Shown here: positions 46,086 to 54,924 of the stretch, in pieces | Layout of the letters: each line of letters starts with the position of its first letter | How positions within the stretch are numbered: the first letter of the stretch is position 1 | Assembly: GCF_000307105.1 (NCBI RefSeq) | Contig: NC_018645.1 | Location: forward strand, 1,686,578-1,750,577 | Length of the DNA: 64,000 bases | Source of the DNA: Desulfobacula toluolica Tol2 | Lineage (GTDB): Bacteria > Desulfobacterota > Desulfobacteria > Desulfobacterales > Desulfobacteraceae | Direction of reading: 5' to 3' | The notes under the pieces: generated by a model | Told to the model about the DNA's origin: nothing | Database searches by the model: none | Seen by the model: only the letters and a program-made list of their open reading frames with translations | Made by a program: the position numbers and the translations under genes

Positions 46086-46904
46086 ATGTTGAAAAAAATA
46101 ATTTCAGGCGGACAAACCGGTGCGGACAGGGCGGCATTAGATTTTGCCATTAAATTCAATATTGAACATGGCGGGTGGATTCCAAAGGGCAGAATAACCG
46201 AACAAGGGCCTTTGCCAATGAAATATCAATTGGTTGAAATGGAGACCACTGATTACCGGGAAAGAACAAAACAAAATATTATTGATTCCCATGGGACAGT
46301 TATTATTTCACGGGGGAATCTTTCCGGCGGATCAAAGTTGACACAGACCTATGCAAACGTTCTTGGTAAACCCAATTGTTATATCGATCTTTTAAAGACA
46401 GATGAATTTGAGGCTGCCATGATTTTAAAATCATTTATAATGGAAAATAAAATTCGGATTTTGAATGTTGCAGGCCCCAGGTTAAGCTATCACCCCTGGA
46501 TATACAAGGATGTAAAAACTGTTCTTGAGGTCACTTTGTACCTTGTTTTTTCAGACATAGATCAGGACAATGGCATCTACGACTGCATTCCTTGTGGCCC
46601 GGCTAAAGAGAGTTTCCCTCAAACCATTGAAGAGGCTGTTGTCATGTTTTGTGACGACCTGCCGCTCAAGACCCGGATATTTATTGCAAAATTTGATTGT
46701 CAAAAGATCCATATGCTGTATTTTACCCTGCTGGACTATTTAAGGCATAAAATGGGATTTGACAGTGGAAATCAGGAACTTTTAAACGATTGTTGTTCCA
46801 AGACAGAGGATAATACCTGTACCATTGAAGATGCTGTTATGGAAATTTTAAAACGGTTTAAGAAATATCTTGAAACAGACCATATATTAAGAGTAGTTAA
46901 ATGA
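46086..46904 (+). CDS. YpsA/molybdenum-carrier-like nucleotide-binding protein
   Basis: 272 residues. The N-terminal 150 match the putative molybdenum carrier/cpYpsA family with a Rossmann-like SLOG fold: IISGGQTGADRAALDFAIK, GGWIPKGRITEQGPLP, TVIISRGNLSGGSKLT and NVAGPRLSYHP. Residues 155-272 form an extra helical domain I do not recognise. Family members bind nucleotides or, in one case, molybdenum cofactor; the function here is open. No ribosome site is evident before the ATG. The stop overlaps the rhomboid start by 4 bp. A structured repeat copy immediately precedes the gene. Confidence 0.8.
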   Translation: MLKKIISGGQTGADRAALDFAIKFNIEHGGWIPKGRITEQGPLPMKYQLVEMETTDYRERTKQNIIDSHGTVIISRGNLSGGSKLTQTYANVLGKPNCYIDLLKTDEFEAAMILKSFIMENKIRILNVAGPRLSYHPWIYKDVKTVLEVTLYLVFSDIDQDNGIYDCIPCGPAKESFPQTIEEAVVMFCDDLPLKTRIFIAKFDCQKIHMLYFTLLDYLRHKMGFDSGNQELLNDCCSKTEDNTCTIEDAVMEILKRFKKYLETDHILRVVK

Positions 46905-47875
46905 TACCTATTCGGGATAATCAGCCATCCAATTGTTTTCCTGTCGTGACATATCTTCTCATGGGCATTAACTTGTCGGTATTCTTGCTGCAACTTCAAA
47001 TCGGGCTGGATAATGAGGCATTTTTTTATGTTTACGGATTGGTTCCGGCTAAATATACGGTACATGAAGTATCAAGGCATTTTTCAACGGCCAATCAATT
47101 TTTTTCTTTTTTTTCTTATATGTTTTTACATGGCGGGTTTTTCCATTTTATTGGGAATATGTGGTTTTTATATATTTTCGGGGACAATGTTGAAGAATAT
47201 TTCGGATCATTAAGATTTATAGGGTTTTATTTGATTTGCGGCATTATTTCAGGATTTTTCCATTTTTTTTTAAACCCTGTATCCGTGGTGCCGACAATTG
47301 GCGCAAGCGGTGCTATTGCCGGTGTTATGGGGGCTTATTTTCTGCTGTATCCAAAATCACGGATTTTAACAGTGATTCCAATTATCATTATTCCCTGGTT
47401 TGTTGAAATTCCCGCCTTTCTTTTTCTGGGAGTCTGGTTTTTAATCCAGTTTTTCAATGCAGCCGGCAGCAGTGCCGGATCGGGTATTGCCTGGTGGGCA
47501 CATATTGGAGGATTTGTTGCAGGGCTTTTATTGGTTAAGGTTAACAAAACACTGCCTCAAACAGGCACCAGAGAAAAAATCAGTCAATTTACCGCTAAAA
47601 AGCGAACCCCAAAGCTTCAAATGATTGTTACATCAAACACGCCGGACAGCTCGGATCTTTTTGGAGATATTGAAATCACATCCATTGAAGCCATTACCGG
47701 TGTCAATAAAATGGTGACGATTCCATGGGGATTTTATAAACCCCTTTACAAGGTCAGGATTCCTCCCGGAGTGAAACACGGAACCCGTTTACGGCTTTCC
47801 GGAATGGGAAGGGTTTTTCCAGGCGGTATCAAAGGGGATATGTATCTTACAGTGAATATCAAAAATGTTTTTTAA
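46901..47875 (+). CDS. Rhomboid intramembrane protease with DnaJ-like C-terminal domain
   Basis: 324 residues. Residues 1-215 form a six-helix rhomboid with the catalytic Ser136 in TIGASGAIAGVMG and His201 in WWAHIGGF, plus the oxyanion-side HGGFFHFIGNMWFL. After a linker, residues about 250-324 (ITGVNKMVTIPWGFYKPLYK, RIPPGVKHGTRLRLSGMGR, FPGGIKGDMYLTV) match the substrate-binding C-terminal fold of DnaJ/CbpA. No J domain is present. The cytoplasmic chaperone-like tail may present substrates to the protease, which is inference. It overlaps the gene before it by 4 bp and ydbH by 11 bp. Confidence 0.88.
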   Translation: MIPIRDNQPSNCFPVVTYLLMGINLSVFLLQLQIGLDNEAFFYVYGLVPAKYTVHEVSRHFSTANQFFSFFSYMFLHGGFFHFIGNMWFLYIFGDNVEEYFGSLRFIGFYLICGIISGFFHFFLNPVSVVPTIGASGAIAGVMGAYFLLYPKSRILTVIPIIIIPWFVEIPAFLFLGVWFLIQFFNAAGSSAGSGIAWWAHIGGFVAGLLLVKVNKTLPQTGTREKISQFTAKKRTPKLQMIVTSNTPDSSDLFGDIEITSIEAITGVNKMVTIPWGFYKPLYKVRIPPGVKHGTRLRLSGMGRVFPGGIKGDMYLTVNIKNVF

Positions 47876-50435
47876 AAAAGCTATAAAAATCGTTTTTTTT
47901 CTCTTCCTGGGTTTTTTTATGGTTTTGTTTTTTGTTTTCCTCAATCTTCCCCATATTGTGGAACCCAAAATCAAAGAAAAATTGCAGCAGGTTTTAAATT
48001 CCAAGGATATAGAATTTGATATACAAAAAATAGGCTTTTCAAATACTGTTATTTCCAAAATTCGCATAGGCAAAGGGATTTTTATTGATTTGCTTAATAT
48101 TGATTATGGATTTTATGATTATGATATCAAATATTTGCCTGGTATTAATTTGCCGTCCATTCATTTGAGTGAAATGACCGTATCGGGATTAAATGTTCAT
48201 GCAAGTCTTGATGATAATAATCAGTTTGAAATTCATGGATTTACGATTCCCGGCACATCAAAAGATCAAACCAGACAGCCGGATACATCGTTGCTGTCTT
48301 TTCTGCCAAAAAAAATTGTCTTGCAGAATGCTAAAATTATTTTACACGCATTTGATGATGAGTTCTTGATTCCGTTTGATGTGTTGTCCAACCTGAGCGC
48401 AACAGATGAAAAAATATTTGTCCGGGCCTTATTATATCCTTTTGGCGAAAAACTCAATATTCGTATTACATATGATTTGCATAAGGGGGTTGAGTTTTTA
48501 AAACTTGAAGGAAAATCATTTGACTTAGAACATATGAACACATTGCTCTCCCAAAAAACAAAAGGTGTTCAATTAAAAGGTCCGGTTGATTTTAACCTGG
48601 TATCATCTTCACTTCAAAAGAAATGGGATATGCATATTTCCCAAGTTGTTGTCGGGCAACCTGTTGAGATGTCTGTTGCTGATGTTGCCGCCACTTTTTT
48701 GATTGACAATAAAAAAATAAGTGCGGGTGGCACTTTTAACATCGCCTGGCCTATGCTGCCGCTAACCCGGATGCAATACGCTGTGACAATTGATTTGAAA
48801 AAAGATCATAAATTTGATGTGACACTTGAAAACAGTAAAATACAACATTGTGAATTTGCACATGGATCAACTCTTGTGGATATCAAACAGCCTGAATTTA
48901 AAGCCGGGTTCAGTGGTACGCAGTCAAAAGGGAAGGGTAAAATAAGCCTTGATTTGAAACAAGGCCGCATTCAAAATCAAAAACAGGAACTTGCTTTTGC
49001 CGATACAAAACTATCGTTGGATATTGATGTTGATCTTACAGGTAAAGGAAAAGGTTTAAGTTCAAAATGGATGCTTGCAGCAAACAAGGTCAAAATCAAA
49101 TCGGATTTGGTGCAATCAGCCTTTCCTTTGGCAGAGGGGTCAGGAGTGTTCTTTTTTGACAGGAACAACATTCCTTCCGGTAATATGATATTAAAGGCTT
49201 CCAAAGGCAACCTGAGATCTTCAAAGTTCAATATCAAAGCTTCGGGGATTGATTTTAAAATTCCGATCCATTATCCCAATACCGGTAAAAGGTCGTATGG
49301 AACATATTTTATTCCGGCAATTTCATACAATAACCAGCATAACTTCAGCACAAGAGGTAGAATTTTTCAAACCGATTCAAAAGAGTTCCGTGTCAGCGGA
49401 GGGCTTGATTTTAAGACAGTGAAGGATGTAACAGCTCAATTCAGCTCAATTATCGGGTTTGAAAAAGGGCTTTGGGCATCCCTGGATTTTAAAACAAATC
49501 CTGTTAAGTTAACTTATGAGGATATTAAAAAATTGATTCCTCAAAAGCTTGATTCCGCCGATATTGAAATAACGGCCTGGGCCAATGGAAAGGCTGATTA
49601 TAGTCATCATCAATTAAACACATCCATGCAGGTGAACATAAATGATGGTAAAATACATATGCCGGATATGAACTTTACTGCAACAGGCATCAATACCACA
49701 GTGGATTTCAATGATCTGCTGGTGCCGGAAACTGTTCCGGGTCAGATGTTAACCATTGATTCAATTGAAGTGAACAAGATCAAAATAGCGGATGCAAAAA
49801 TTCGATTCAGTCTGGAAGATGCCAGCTCTTTGCTCATTGAAAACATCCGGTTCAAGTGGTGTAACGGCCTTGTTTCATCGGAATCCATAAGGTTTCCCCA
49901 GAAAAACAATGCCTATTTTCTAACCCTTTATTGTGATCGCCTGGAATTGACACAGCTGTTAAAACAGATGGGCTTGTTTAATTCCCAGGGAACCGGCACA
50001 TTAAATGGACGAATTCCCGTGATTTATTCTGACGGGAATATTGCATTTGACAATGGGTTTTTATTCTCAACTCCGGGAAGTGGGGGAAAGGTGATGATTG
50101 AGAATGCCGGCAGGATTACAGCGGGTATTCCAATGGACAGTCCGCAGTTTGTGCAACTCGATATTGCTCAGGAAGCTTTGAAGGATTTTGATTATAAATG
50201 GGCAAAACTTATATTTAATTCATTTGAAGACATGCTTTATGTGAATATGGAGCTTGATGGAAAACCGTCGAAACTATTACCCTTTGAATATCGAAAAGAG
50301 TTGGGAGGATTTATCCGGGTGGATGCATCAAGTCCTGGATCAAGTTTCCAGGGAATAAAACTGGATGTGAATTTAAATCTTCCCTTTAATGAAGTGATGA
50401 AATTTGGTAATAAATTAAAATCAATCCTAAATTAA
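47865..50435 (+). CDS. ydbH: YdbH-like AsmA-superfamily intermembrane transport protein
   Basis: 856 residues: one N-terminal membrane helix (about 7-26, VFFLFLGFFMVLFFVFLNL) and a very long periplasmic beta-rich body, as in YdbH, TamB and YhdP, which form hydrophobic bridges carrying phospholipids from inner to outer membrane. The C-terminus (FNGRIPVIYSDG-like TLNGRIPVIYSDGNIAFDNG and AQEALKDFDYKWAKLIFN) is the conserved YdbH part. The assignment gains strongly from the next two genes, ynbE and ydbL, in the same order as in Escherichia coli. It overlaps the rhomboid gene by 11 bp. Confidence 0.85.
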   Translation: MFFKKAIKIVFFLFLGFFMVLFFVFLNLPHIVEPKIKEKLQQVLNSKDIEFDIQKIGFSNTVISKIRIGKGIFIDLLNIDYGFYDYDIKYLPGINLPSIHLSEMTVSGLNVHASLDDNNQFEIHGFTIPGTSKDQTRQPDTSLLSFLPKKIVLQNAKIILHAFDDEFLIPFDVLSNLSATDEKIFVRALLYPFGEKLNIRITYDLHKGVEFLKLEGKSFDLEHMNTLLSQKTKGVQLKGPVDFNLVSSSLQKKWDMHISQVVVGQPVEMSVADVAATFLIDNKKISAGGTFNIAWPMLPLTRMQYAVTIDLKKDHKFDVTLENSKIQHCEFAHGSTLVDIKQPEFKAGFSGTQSKGKGKISLDLKQGRIQNQKQELAFADTKLSLDIDVDLTGKGKGLSSKWMLAANKVKIKSDLVQSAFPLAEGSGVFFFDRNNIPSGNMILKASKGNLRSSKFNIKASGIDFKIPIHYPNTGKRSYGTYFIPAISYNNQHNFSTRGRIFQTDSKEFRVSGGLDFKTVKDVTAQFSSIIGFEKGLWASLDFKTNPVKLTYEDIKKLIPQKLDSADIEITAWANGKADYSHHQLNTSMQVNINDGKIHMPDMNFTATGINTTVDFNDLLVPETVPGQMLTIDSIEVNKIKIADAKIRFSLEDASSLLIENIRFKWCNGLVSSESIRFPQKNNAYFLTLYCDRLELTQLLKQMGLFNSQGTGTLNGRIPVIYSDGNIAFDNGFLFSTPGSGGKVMIENAGRITAGIPMDSPQFVQLDIAQEALKDFDYKWAKLIFNSFEDMLYVNMELDGKPSKLLPFEYRKELGGFIRVDASSPGSSFQGIKLDVNLNLPFNEVMKFGNKLKSILN

Positions 50436-50449
50436 AAAAAGGAGAGCGT

Positions 50450-50650
50450 ATGTCCGGAAAAGTTTTTTTCATGGCATTGTTCATTGTTCTTTTTGCCTTT
50501 GCAGGATGTCAGTCAAGCCATGAAATTGAGGTGAAGCCTGTTGAAATCAAGCCCATTCACATTACCATTGATGTGAATGTCAGGGTTGAAAAAGCCCTTG
50601 ATGACTTTTTCGATGACCTTGAAGCGGCTGAAGATGAAATAAAAGAATAG
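50450..50650 (+). CDS. ynbE: YnbE-like outer-membrane lipoprotein
   Basis: 66 residues with a lipoprotein signal ending in LFAFAGCQSS, then a short beta-prone stretch (EVKPVEIKPIHITIDVNVRV) that is the YnbE signature. In E. coli the lipoprotein pairs with YdbH to complete its beta structure at the outer membrane. The strong AAGGAGAG before the ATG and tight spacing to ydbH (14 bp) and ydbL (8 bp) show an operon. Confidence 0.85.
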   Translation: MSGKVFFMALFIVLFAFAGCQSSHEIEVKPVEIKPIHITIDVNVRVEKALDDFFDDLEAAEDEIKE

Positions 50651-50658
50651 GAGAAAGT

Positions 50659-51030
50659 ATGAATATGCGCAATATTTTAAAAATATATGTTTTACTGATG
50701 GTCTGCTTTTTTATATCATTCCAGGTTGCCTTTGCAGCCGGCATTAAAGAAAGAATGAAACAGCGGCTGCCTGCAATTACAGGTTTGAAAGCAAAAGGCA
50801 TTATAGGAGAAGATAACAGAGGCTATCTTGGATTTGTCACCGCTGCCAGGGAACTGGAAGATGTTATTGCCGCTGAAAATCAAGACAGGAAAGCCATTTA
50901 CACTCACTTTGCAAAACAGCAGAATACTTCACTGGAAGTTGTTGAAAAAATTCAGGCCAAGCGAAAAGCAGAAAAGGCAGACCCGGGAGAATTTTTTCAA
51001 AATCCTGATGGGTCATGGCAAAAAAAGTGA
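50659..51030 (+). CDS. ydbL: YdbL family protein (DUF1318)
   Basis: 123 residues with a cleavable signal (LKIYVLLMVCFFISFQVAFA) and a mature DUF1318 domain (GIKERMKQRLPAITGLKAKG, IIGEDNRGYLGF, FFQNPDGSWQKK). YdbL is a periplasmic partner that modulates YdbH-YnbE assembly. TAGGAGAAAG precedes the ATG. It is the last gene of the ydbH-ynbE-ydbL unit and converges on a sensor kinase gene. Confidence 0.85.
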   Translation: MNMRNILKIYVLLMVCFFISFQVAFAAGIKERMKQRLPAITGLKAKGIIGEDNRGYLGFVTAARELEDVIAAENQDRKAIYTHFAKQQNTSLEVVEKIQAKRKAEKADPGEFFQNPDGSWQKK

Positions 51031-51117
51031 TTTCAACAATAATTTTGATGATCCGGAATTTTGATGATCTGAAAGAAGTGTTTTGAAAAGCTGAGTATTT
51101 AAGATTGAAGTTCCTGG

Positions 51118-53469
51118 CTATATTGGCAGGCGGATTATAAATTTGGCCCCGGAACCGGGTGTGGATTCCACACTCATTTCTCCTGCATGGTTTTCAGTGA
51201 TGATAAAATAGGATACGGACAGCCCAAGGCCTGTGCCGATCCCCACAGGTTTGGTGGTGTAAAATGGTTCAAACACCCGTTTGCGGGTCTTTTCATCCAT
51301 TCCAGGGCCGTTGTCCTGTATTGTCATGGAAACCATTTTTCGCTTTTTTTCAAAATGTGTTTGGACAATAAACAAAGGGTTTGGGGTTTGATTCTCCTGC
51401 ATTGCCTGCGCACCGTTGCGCAGGATATTGAGAAGAACCTGCTGGATTTTTGCCCGTTCACAGGGGACAGGTGGTACAGTGTCATCATACTCTTTTTTAA
51501 TCTCAATCATTTTAAAATCATAATGTTTTTTTAAATCAAACTCAGTGGCTGCAAGCTCCAGGGTTCTGTCTATGAGTTCCGAAAGAGAATATGACGATAC
51601 CAGTGTGTCGCTTTTCCTGGCAAAACTTAGCATGTTATTGACAATAGTTGCCATTCGTGCGCCGGATTCGTTAATGGTTTTGATCATGCGCAGGATGCCT
51701 CTTTTTTTCATAAAAGCCTTGATATCATTCATATTAATACCTATCTCTTCTGCCGCACGCATATTGGCCGGTATCTCAATATTGGTAAGGCGTTTGCTCA
51801 TTACATCTGCGGTCTGCATCATACCTGCCAGGGGATTATTGATCTCGTGGGCCATGCCTGCGGCAAGTCCGCCTACGGAGAGCATTTTTTCCGATTGCAC
51901 AATCATCTCCCGGGTTTTTTTACGTTCATTAATATCCCTGACAACTGACAGCATCCTTTCTTTATTACCGATTTTTGAAAACTTGAGATTTATTTCCGTC
52001 CAGAATATGTCTCCATTTTTTTTCTTTGCCTGCCATTCAAATATATGCGATCCTTCCTCCACTGCCTTTTTTGTTTTTTCATCAATACCTTTCTGATCAT
52101 AGGGAGGAATTCCTGAACTTATATCTGTAGCAGTGCATTTCAATAGTTCTTGTTTTTCATAGCCAAACATAGTCAATCCAGACATGTTTACATCAAAAAA
52201 CCTGTTTTTTTCATTGTCTAATATAAATAAGGCATCACTGGTGGCGTTGAATATTTCCCGGTAATTGCGCTCACTTTTTGCAAGTGCTGATTCTGCGCGC
52301 TTTTGATCTGTGATATTGCGGGTTATCCCAAGAATGCTTGCAGGTTGCAGGTGTAAGTCAGGTAAAAATTTTATATTAATGCTGGTCCAGATTGTTGTAC
52401 CGTCTTTGCGGTATTGTTCTATTTCAAATATGGTGGACTCCCAGCCATCAGGATCACCTGATTCAATGCTTTTCAGTTTTTTTTGATGCAGTTTTGTTGC
52501 CTTTTTGAATGAGTCTGGAGGCATTATGTCCTTTATCGGCATTTTCATTGCTTCCTCAACTGTATATCCATTTTGTTGCTGGATTGAAGGACTTATATAG
52601 GTGAAAACAAGGTTCATATCCATTGTCCATATTACGTCTGAAACGTTTTCTGCGATTAATCGGTAACGCTTTTCTGCTTTCTCTTTTTCCCTTGTTCGGT
52701 CTATGATGGATGAAATCATCCGCTCAAAAGCAATGGACATCACTCCTATTTCATCTTTTGTTATTGAGTTGTTGTATTTTTTTATATTGTCAAAAAGAGT
52801 CGGCAAGGCGTCATGCCCATAATTTTTCATTATATTGCTGACTTTAATAATGGGCATTACAATCCATTTGTTGGTAAAACAATAAAAAACAAGACTGGTG
52901 AGGGCAATGGCAATGATAAAGGAACCGAGAAAATACAGAATATTTTTTTCAAGTTGTGTTTGAAGATATTCTTTTGTAACTCCTATTCGTATAAGCCCTA
53001 TATGGCGGTCTTTAATATTTAAATGGGTGATCAGTTCATAAAAATTTTTATTTATCTGCAGCTTGGAAAGGTTTTGATTTCTGGACAGGTGGACTATTTT
53101 TTCGATATCCAGGTGATGCGCCGGAATGTTGCCGACGCAAGCTATTATATTTGCTGTGTCATCATATATCTCAATATAAACAATTTCTTGATTCTTTTTA
53201 TACAATGTTTCAATGGCAGGGTTAATTCTATCGTATGCAATTGTGCTTACAACGGGATCAATACATGAAATTTCCAAAAGATCATGTATTAAAATGGATT
53301 TTTTTAACAAACTATTGTCGGAATCATTTTTTTCAATAAAGTAATATGAAATTATTATAATAAGGAATAAAACAGTTGTTGAAAAAAGGTGTAAGATTAA
53401 GATTTTATCAAACAGACCTGTACCTCGTTTAAACATTCTATTTTGCGTAACCCATTTATCTTGTTTCAT
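51118..53469 (-). CDS. Membrane sensor histidine kinase (HAMP-PAS-PAS-HK)
   Basis: 783 residues. Order: membrane helix (about 23-44), extracytoplasmic sensor of about 130 residues, second helix (about 175-198), HAMP-like linker (to about 265), two PAS domains, HisKA with His541 in AAGMAHEINNPLAGMMQ, and HATPase (NILRNGAQAM, DNGPGMDEKTR, GTGLGLSVSYFI). No receiver, so a separate response regulator is needed; none is nearby. It starts 14 bp after a LivK-type binding-protein gene on the same strand, mirroring the pair at 36.5-42 kb, so the binding protein is probably its ligand sensor. The ATG lacks a strong ribosome site. Confidence 0.92.
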   Translation of the reverse strand: MKQDKWVTQNRMFKRGTGLFDKILILHLFSTTVLFLIIIISYYFIEKNDSDNSLLKKSILIHDLLEISCIDPVVSTIAYDRINPAIETLYKKNQEIVYIEIYDDTANIIACVGNIPAHHLDIEKIVHLSRNQNLSKLQINKNFYELITHLNIKDRHIGLIRIGVTKEYLQTQLEKNILYFLGSFIIAIALTSLVFYCFTNKWIVMPIIKVSNIMKNYGHDALPTLFDNIKKYNNSITKDEIGVMSIAFERMISSIIDRTREKEKAEKRYRLIAENVSDVIWTMDMNLVFTYISPSIQQQNGYTVEEAMKMPIKDIMPPDSFKKATKLHQKKLKSIESGDPDGWESTIFEIEQYRKDGTTIWTSINIKFLPDLHLQPASILGITRNITDQKRAESALAKSERNYREIFNATSDALFILDNEKNRFFDVNMSGLTMFGYEKQELLKCTATDISSGIPPYDQKGIDEKTKKAVEEGSHIFEWQAKKKNGDIFWTEINLKFSKIGNKERMLSVVRDINERKKTREMIVQSEKMLSVGGLAAGMAHEINNPLAGMMQTADVMSKRLTNIEIPANMRAAEEIGINMNDIKAFMKKRGILRMIKTINESGARMATIVNNMLSFARKSDTLVSSYSLSELIDRTLELAATEFDLKKHYDFKMIEIKKEYDDTVPPVPCERAKIQQVLLNILRNGAQAMQENQTPNPLFIVQTHFEKKRKMVSMTIQDNGPGMDEKTRKRVFEPFYTTKPVGIGTGLGLSVSYFIITENHAGEMSVESTPGSGAKFIIRLPI

Positions 53470-53483
53470 ATGAGCGGCTTTGT

Positions 53484-54782
53484 TTAATATTTGCTGTGAA
53501 GGGGATAATTAATGGTGCTTTCAGATGCTTGCGGGGGCCATATGGTTTTCATTTTGCCCTGTTGAATTTGCACAAGCGCCATTTGATGCCCGATATTCAT
53601 TCCCCTTGAATTATATTTTATCCGTCCGTAAAATATTTCCACATCCATATTTCTGATGTTGTTTATCAGTTCTTTTGAATTCAGGGCAGTACATTTTTCC
53701 AGGGCCAGCTGAAAAATAACTCCGCATGCACTTGATGTGGCATTCTGCTGGCTGGGCTGTCGGCCGTATTCGTCTTTAAATGCTTTCATATAATCCCTTG
53801 ACGTACCGAAAACAGGCCCTTTAAATGATTTTTGGGGAGCCCATTGTGCAATGCCTATCATCCCTTCTGAATCATCACCAACATCCTGAACATAATTTGT
53901 TTCAGAAGGCCCAATGGTCATGACAACTGCTTTTGGTTTCAGTTGTTTTATTTTTGACAATTGTTTGCTGAAGTTCACAGCGTCCTGATAATGGCTGGTT
54001 AATATTATAATATCAGGTTGTTTTGACGCCATTTCATGCAGATAGGGGGTGAAATTATCTGTTTGCTTGTCAATGATTTGATAATATACTTCTTGAATTT
54101 TTTGAGAGGCAGCCCATATTCGAACCCCTTTGGCCGCACTTCTGGTGAACAGCTTATCAGGCATTATCAGAGCATATGTTTTGGGAGCGGGTCTGACTTG
54201 TGACATCAGGTTGAAAAATTCTTTAAACCACCAGCTGGCTGAGGTTTGAGTTGCAAATGTGAAATGCTGGTTTTTAGTAAAAATAGAGTCTGACACACCT
54301 CCGGACGCTATCATGATGATACCGTTTTTTTCCGTTATTTGACTGGCGGCAAAATTAAAGTCACTGGAGAACGGCCCTAAAATAAAGTCAACCTTATCTT
54401 CTTTTATCAGCTTGGTTATATTTTTTTTTAAAGTTTCAATATTACTTTTATCATCATAAGATTTAATGTTTACCCGGTATGATCGGGCTCCAATTTTAAT
54501 ACCGCCGGCTTTATTTACATGCTCCTGCCAAAACATGTAACCTTGAATTACATTTTTACCTTCTACGGAAAACCGGCCTGTTTTTGAAATTGAAACACCA
54601 AAATTGATTGTTTTTCTGTCCAAAGGGTTTTGAAGTGGTGAAAGCCTGTCATCAGCAGAAAAGAAGGCATTGTGATATATTGCTCTGTTTTCGGTGGGAT
54701 CAGTTGTTTTTCGGCTTAAAAAAATAAGAGTGGAGCCCAGGGCTATGGCGATAAAGAATAAAAAAAATATTTTTTTTTGCAT
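53484..54782 (-). CDS. LivK-type periplasmic binding protein (Peripla_BP_6)
   Basis: 432 residues with a membrane anchor or signal (KKIFFLFFIAIALGSTLIFL), then INFGVSISKTGRFSVEGKNV, NKAGGIKIGARSYRVNIKSY and the hinge region FILGPFSSDFNFAAS. The ATG at 54780-54782 follows GGAGG at five or six bases, so a longer frame to 54911 is not the start. No cleavage site is evident, and the protein may stay tethered. No ABC transporter genes are linked; the partner is the histidine kinase 14 bp downstream. The ligand is unknown, probably an amino acid or small amide by family. Confidence 0.85.
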   Translation of the reverse strand: MQKKIFFLFFIAIALGSTLIFLSRKTTDPTENRAIYHNAFFSADDRLSPLQNPLDRKTINFGVSISKTGRFSVEGKNVIQGYMFWQEHVNKAGGIKIGARSYRVNIKSYDDKSNIETLKKNITKLIKEDKVDFILGPFSSDFNFAASQITEKNGIIMIASGGVSDSIFTKNQHFTFATQTSASWWFKEFFNLMSQVRPAPKTYALIMPDKLFTRSAAKGVRIWAASQKIQEVYYQIIDKQTDNFTPYLHEMASKQPDIIILTSHYQDAVNFSKQLSKIKQLKPKAVVMTIGPSETNYVQDVGDDSEGMIGIAQWAPQKSFKGPVFGTSRDYMKAFKDEYGRQPSQQNATSSACGVIFQLALEKCTALNSKELINNIRNMDVEIFYGRIKYNSRGMNIGHQMALVQIQQGKMKTIWPPQASESTINYPLHSKY

Positions 54783-54924
54783 TCGTGCCTCCAGAGAAAA
54801 TATTATTATGAATAACATTCCATGGCAACAGGGCTGGATATAATAATCAGTCCAGCTCAATAATGCAATGGAAGGATTATTTTTCCACGGAAAAGTGTGC
54901 TGGACTGACAATATTTTTGCTGAT

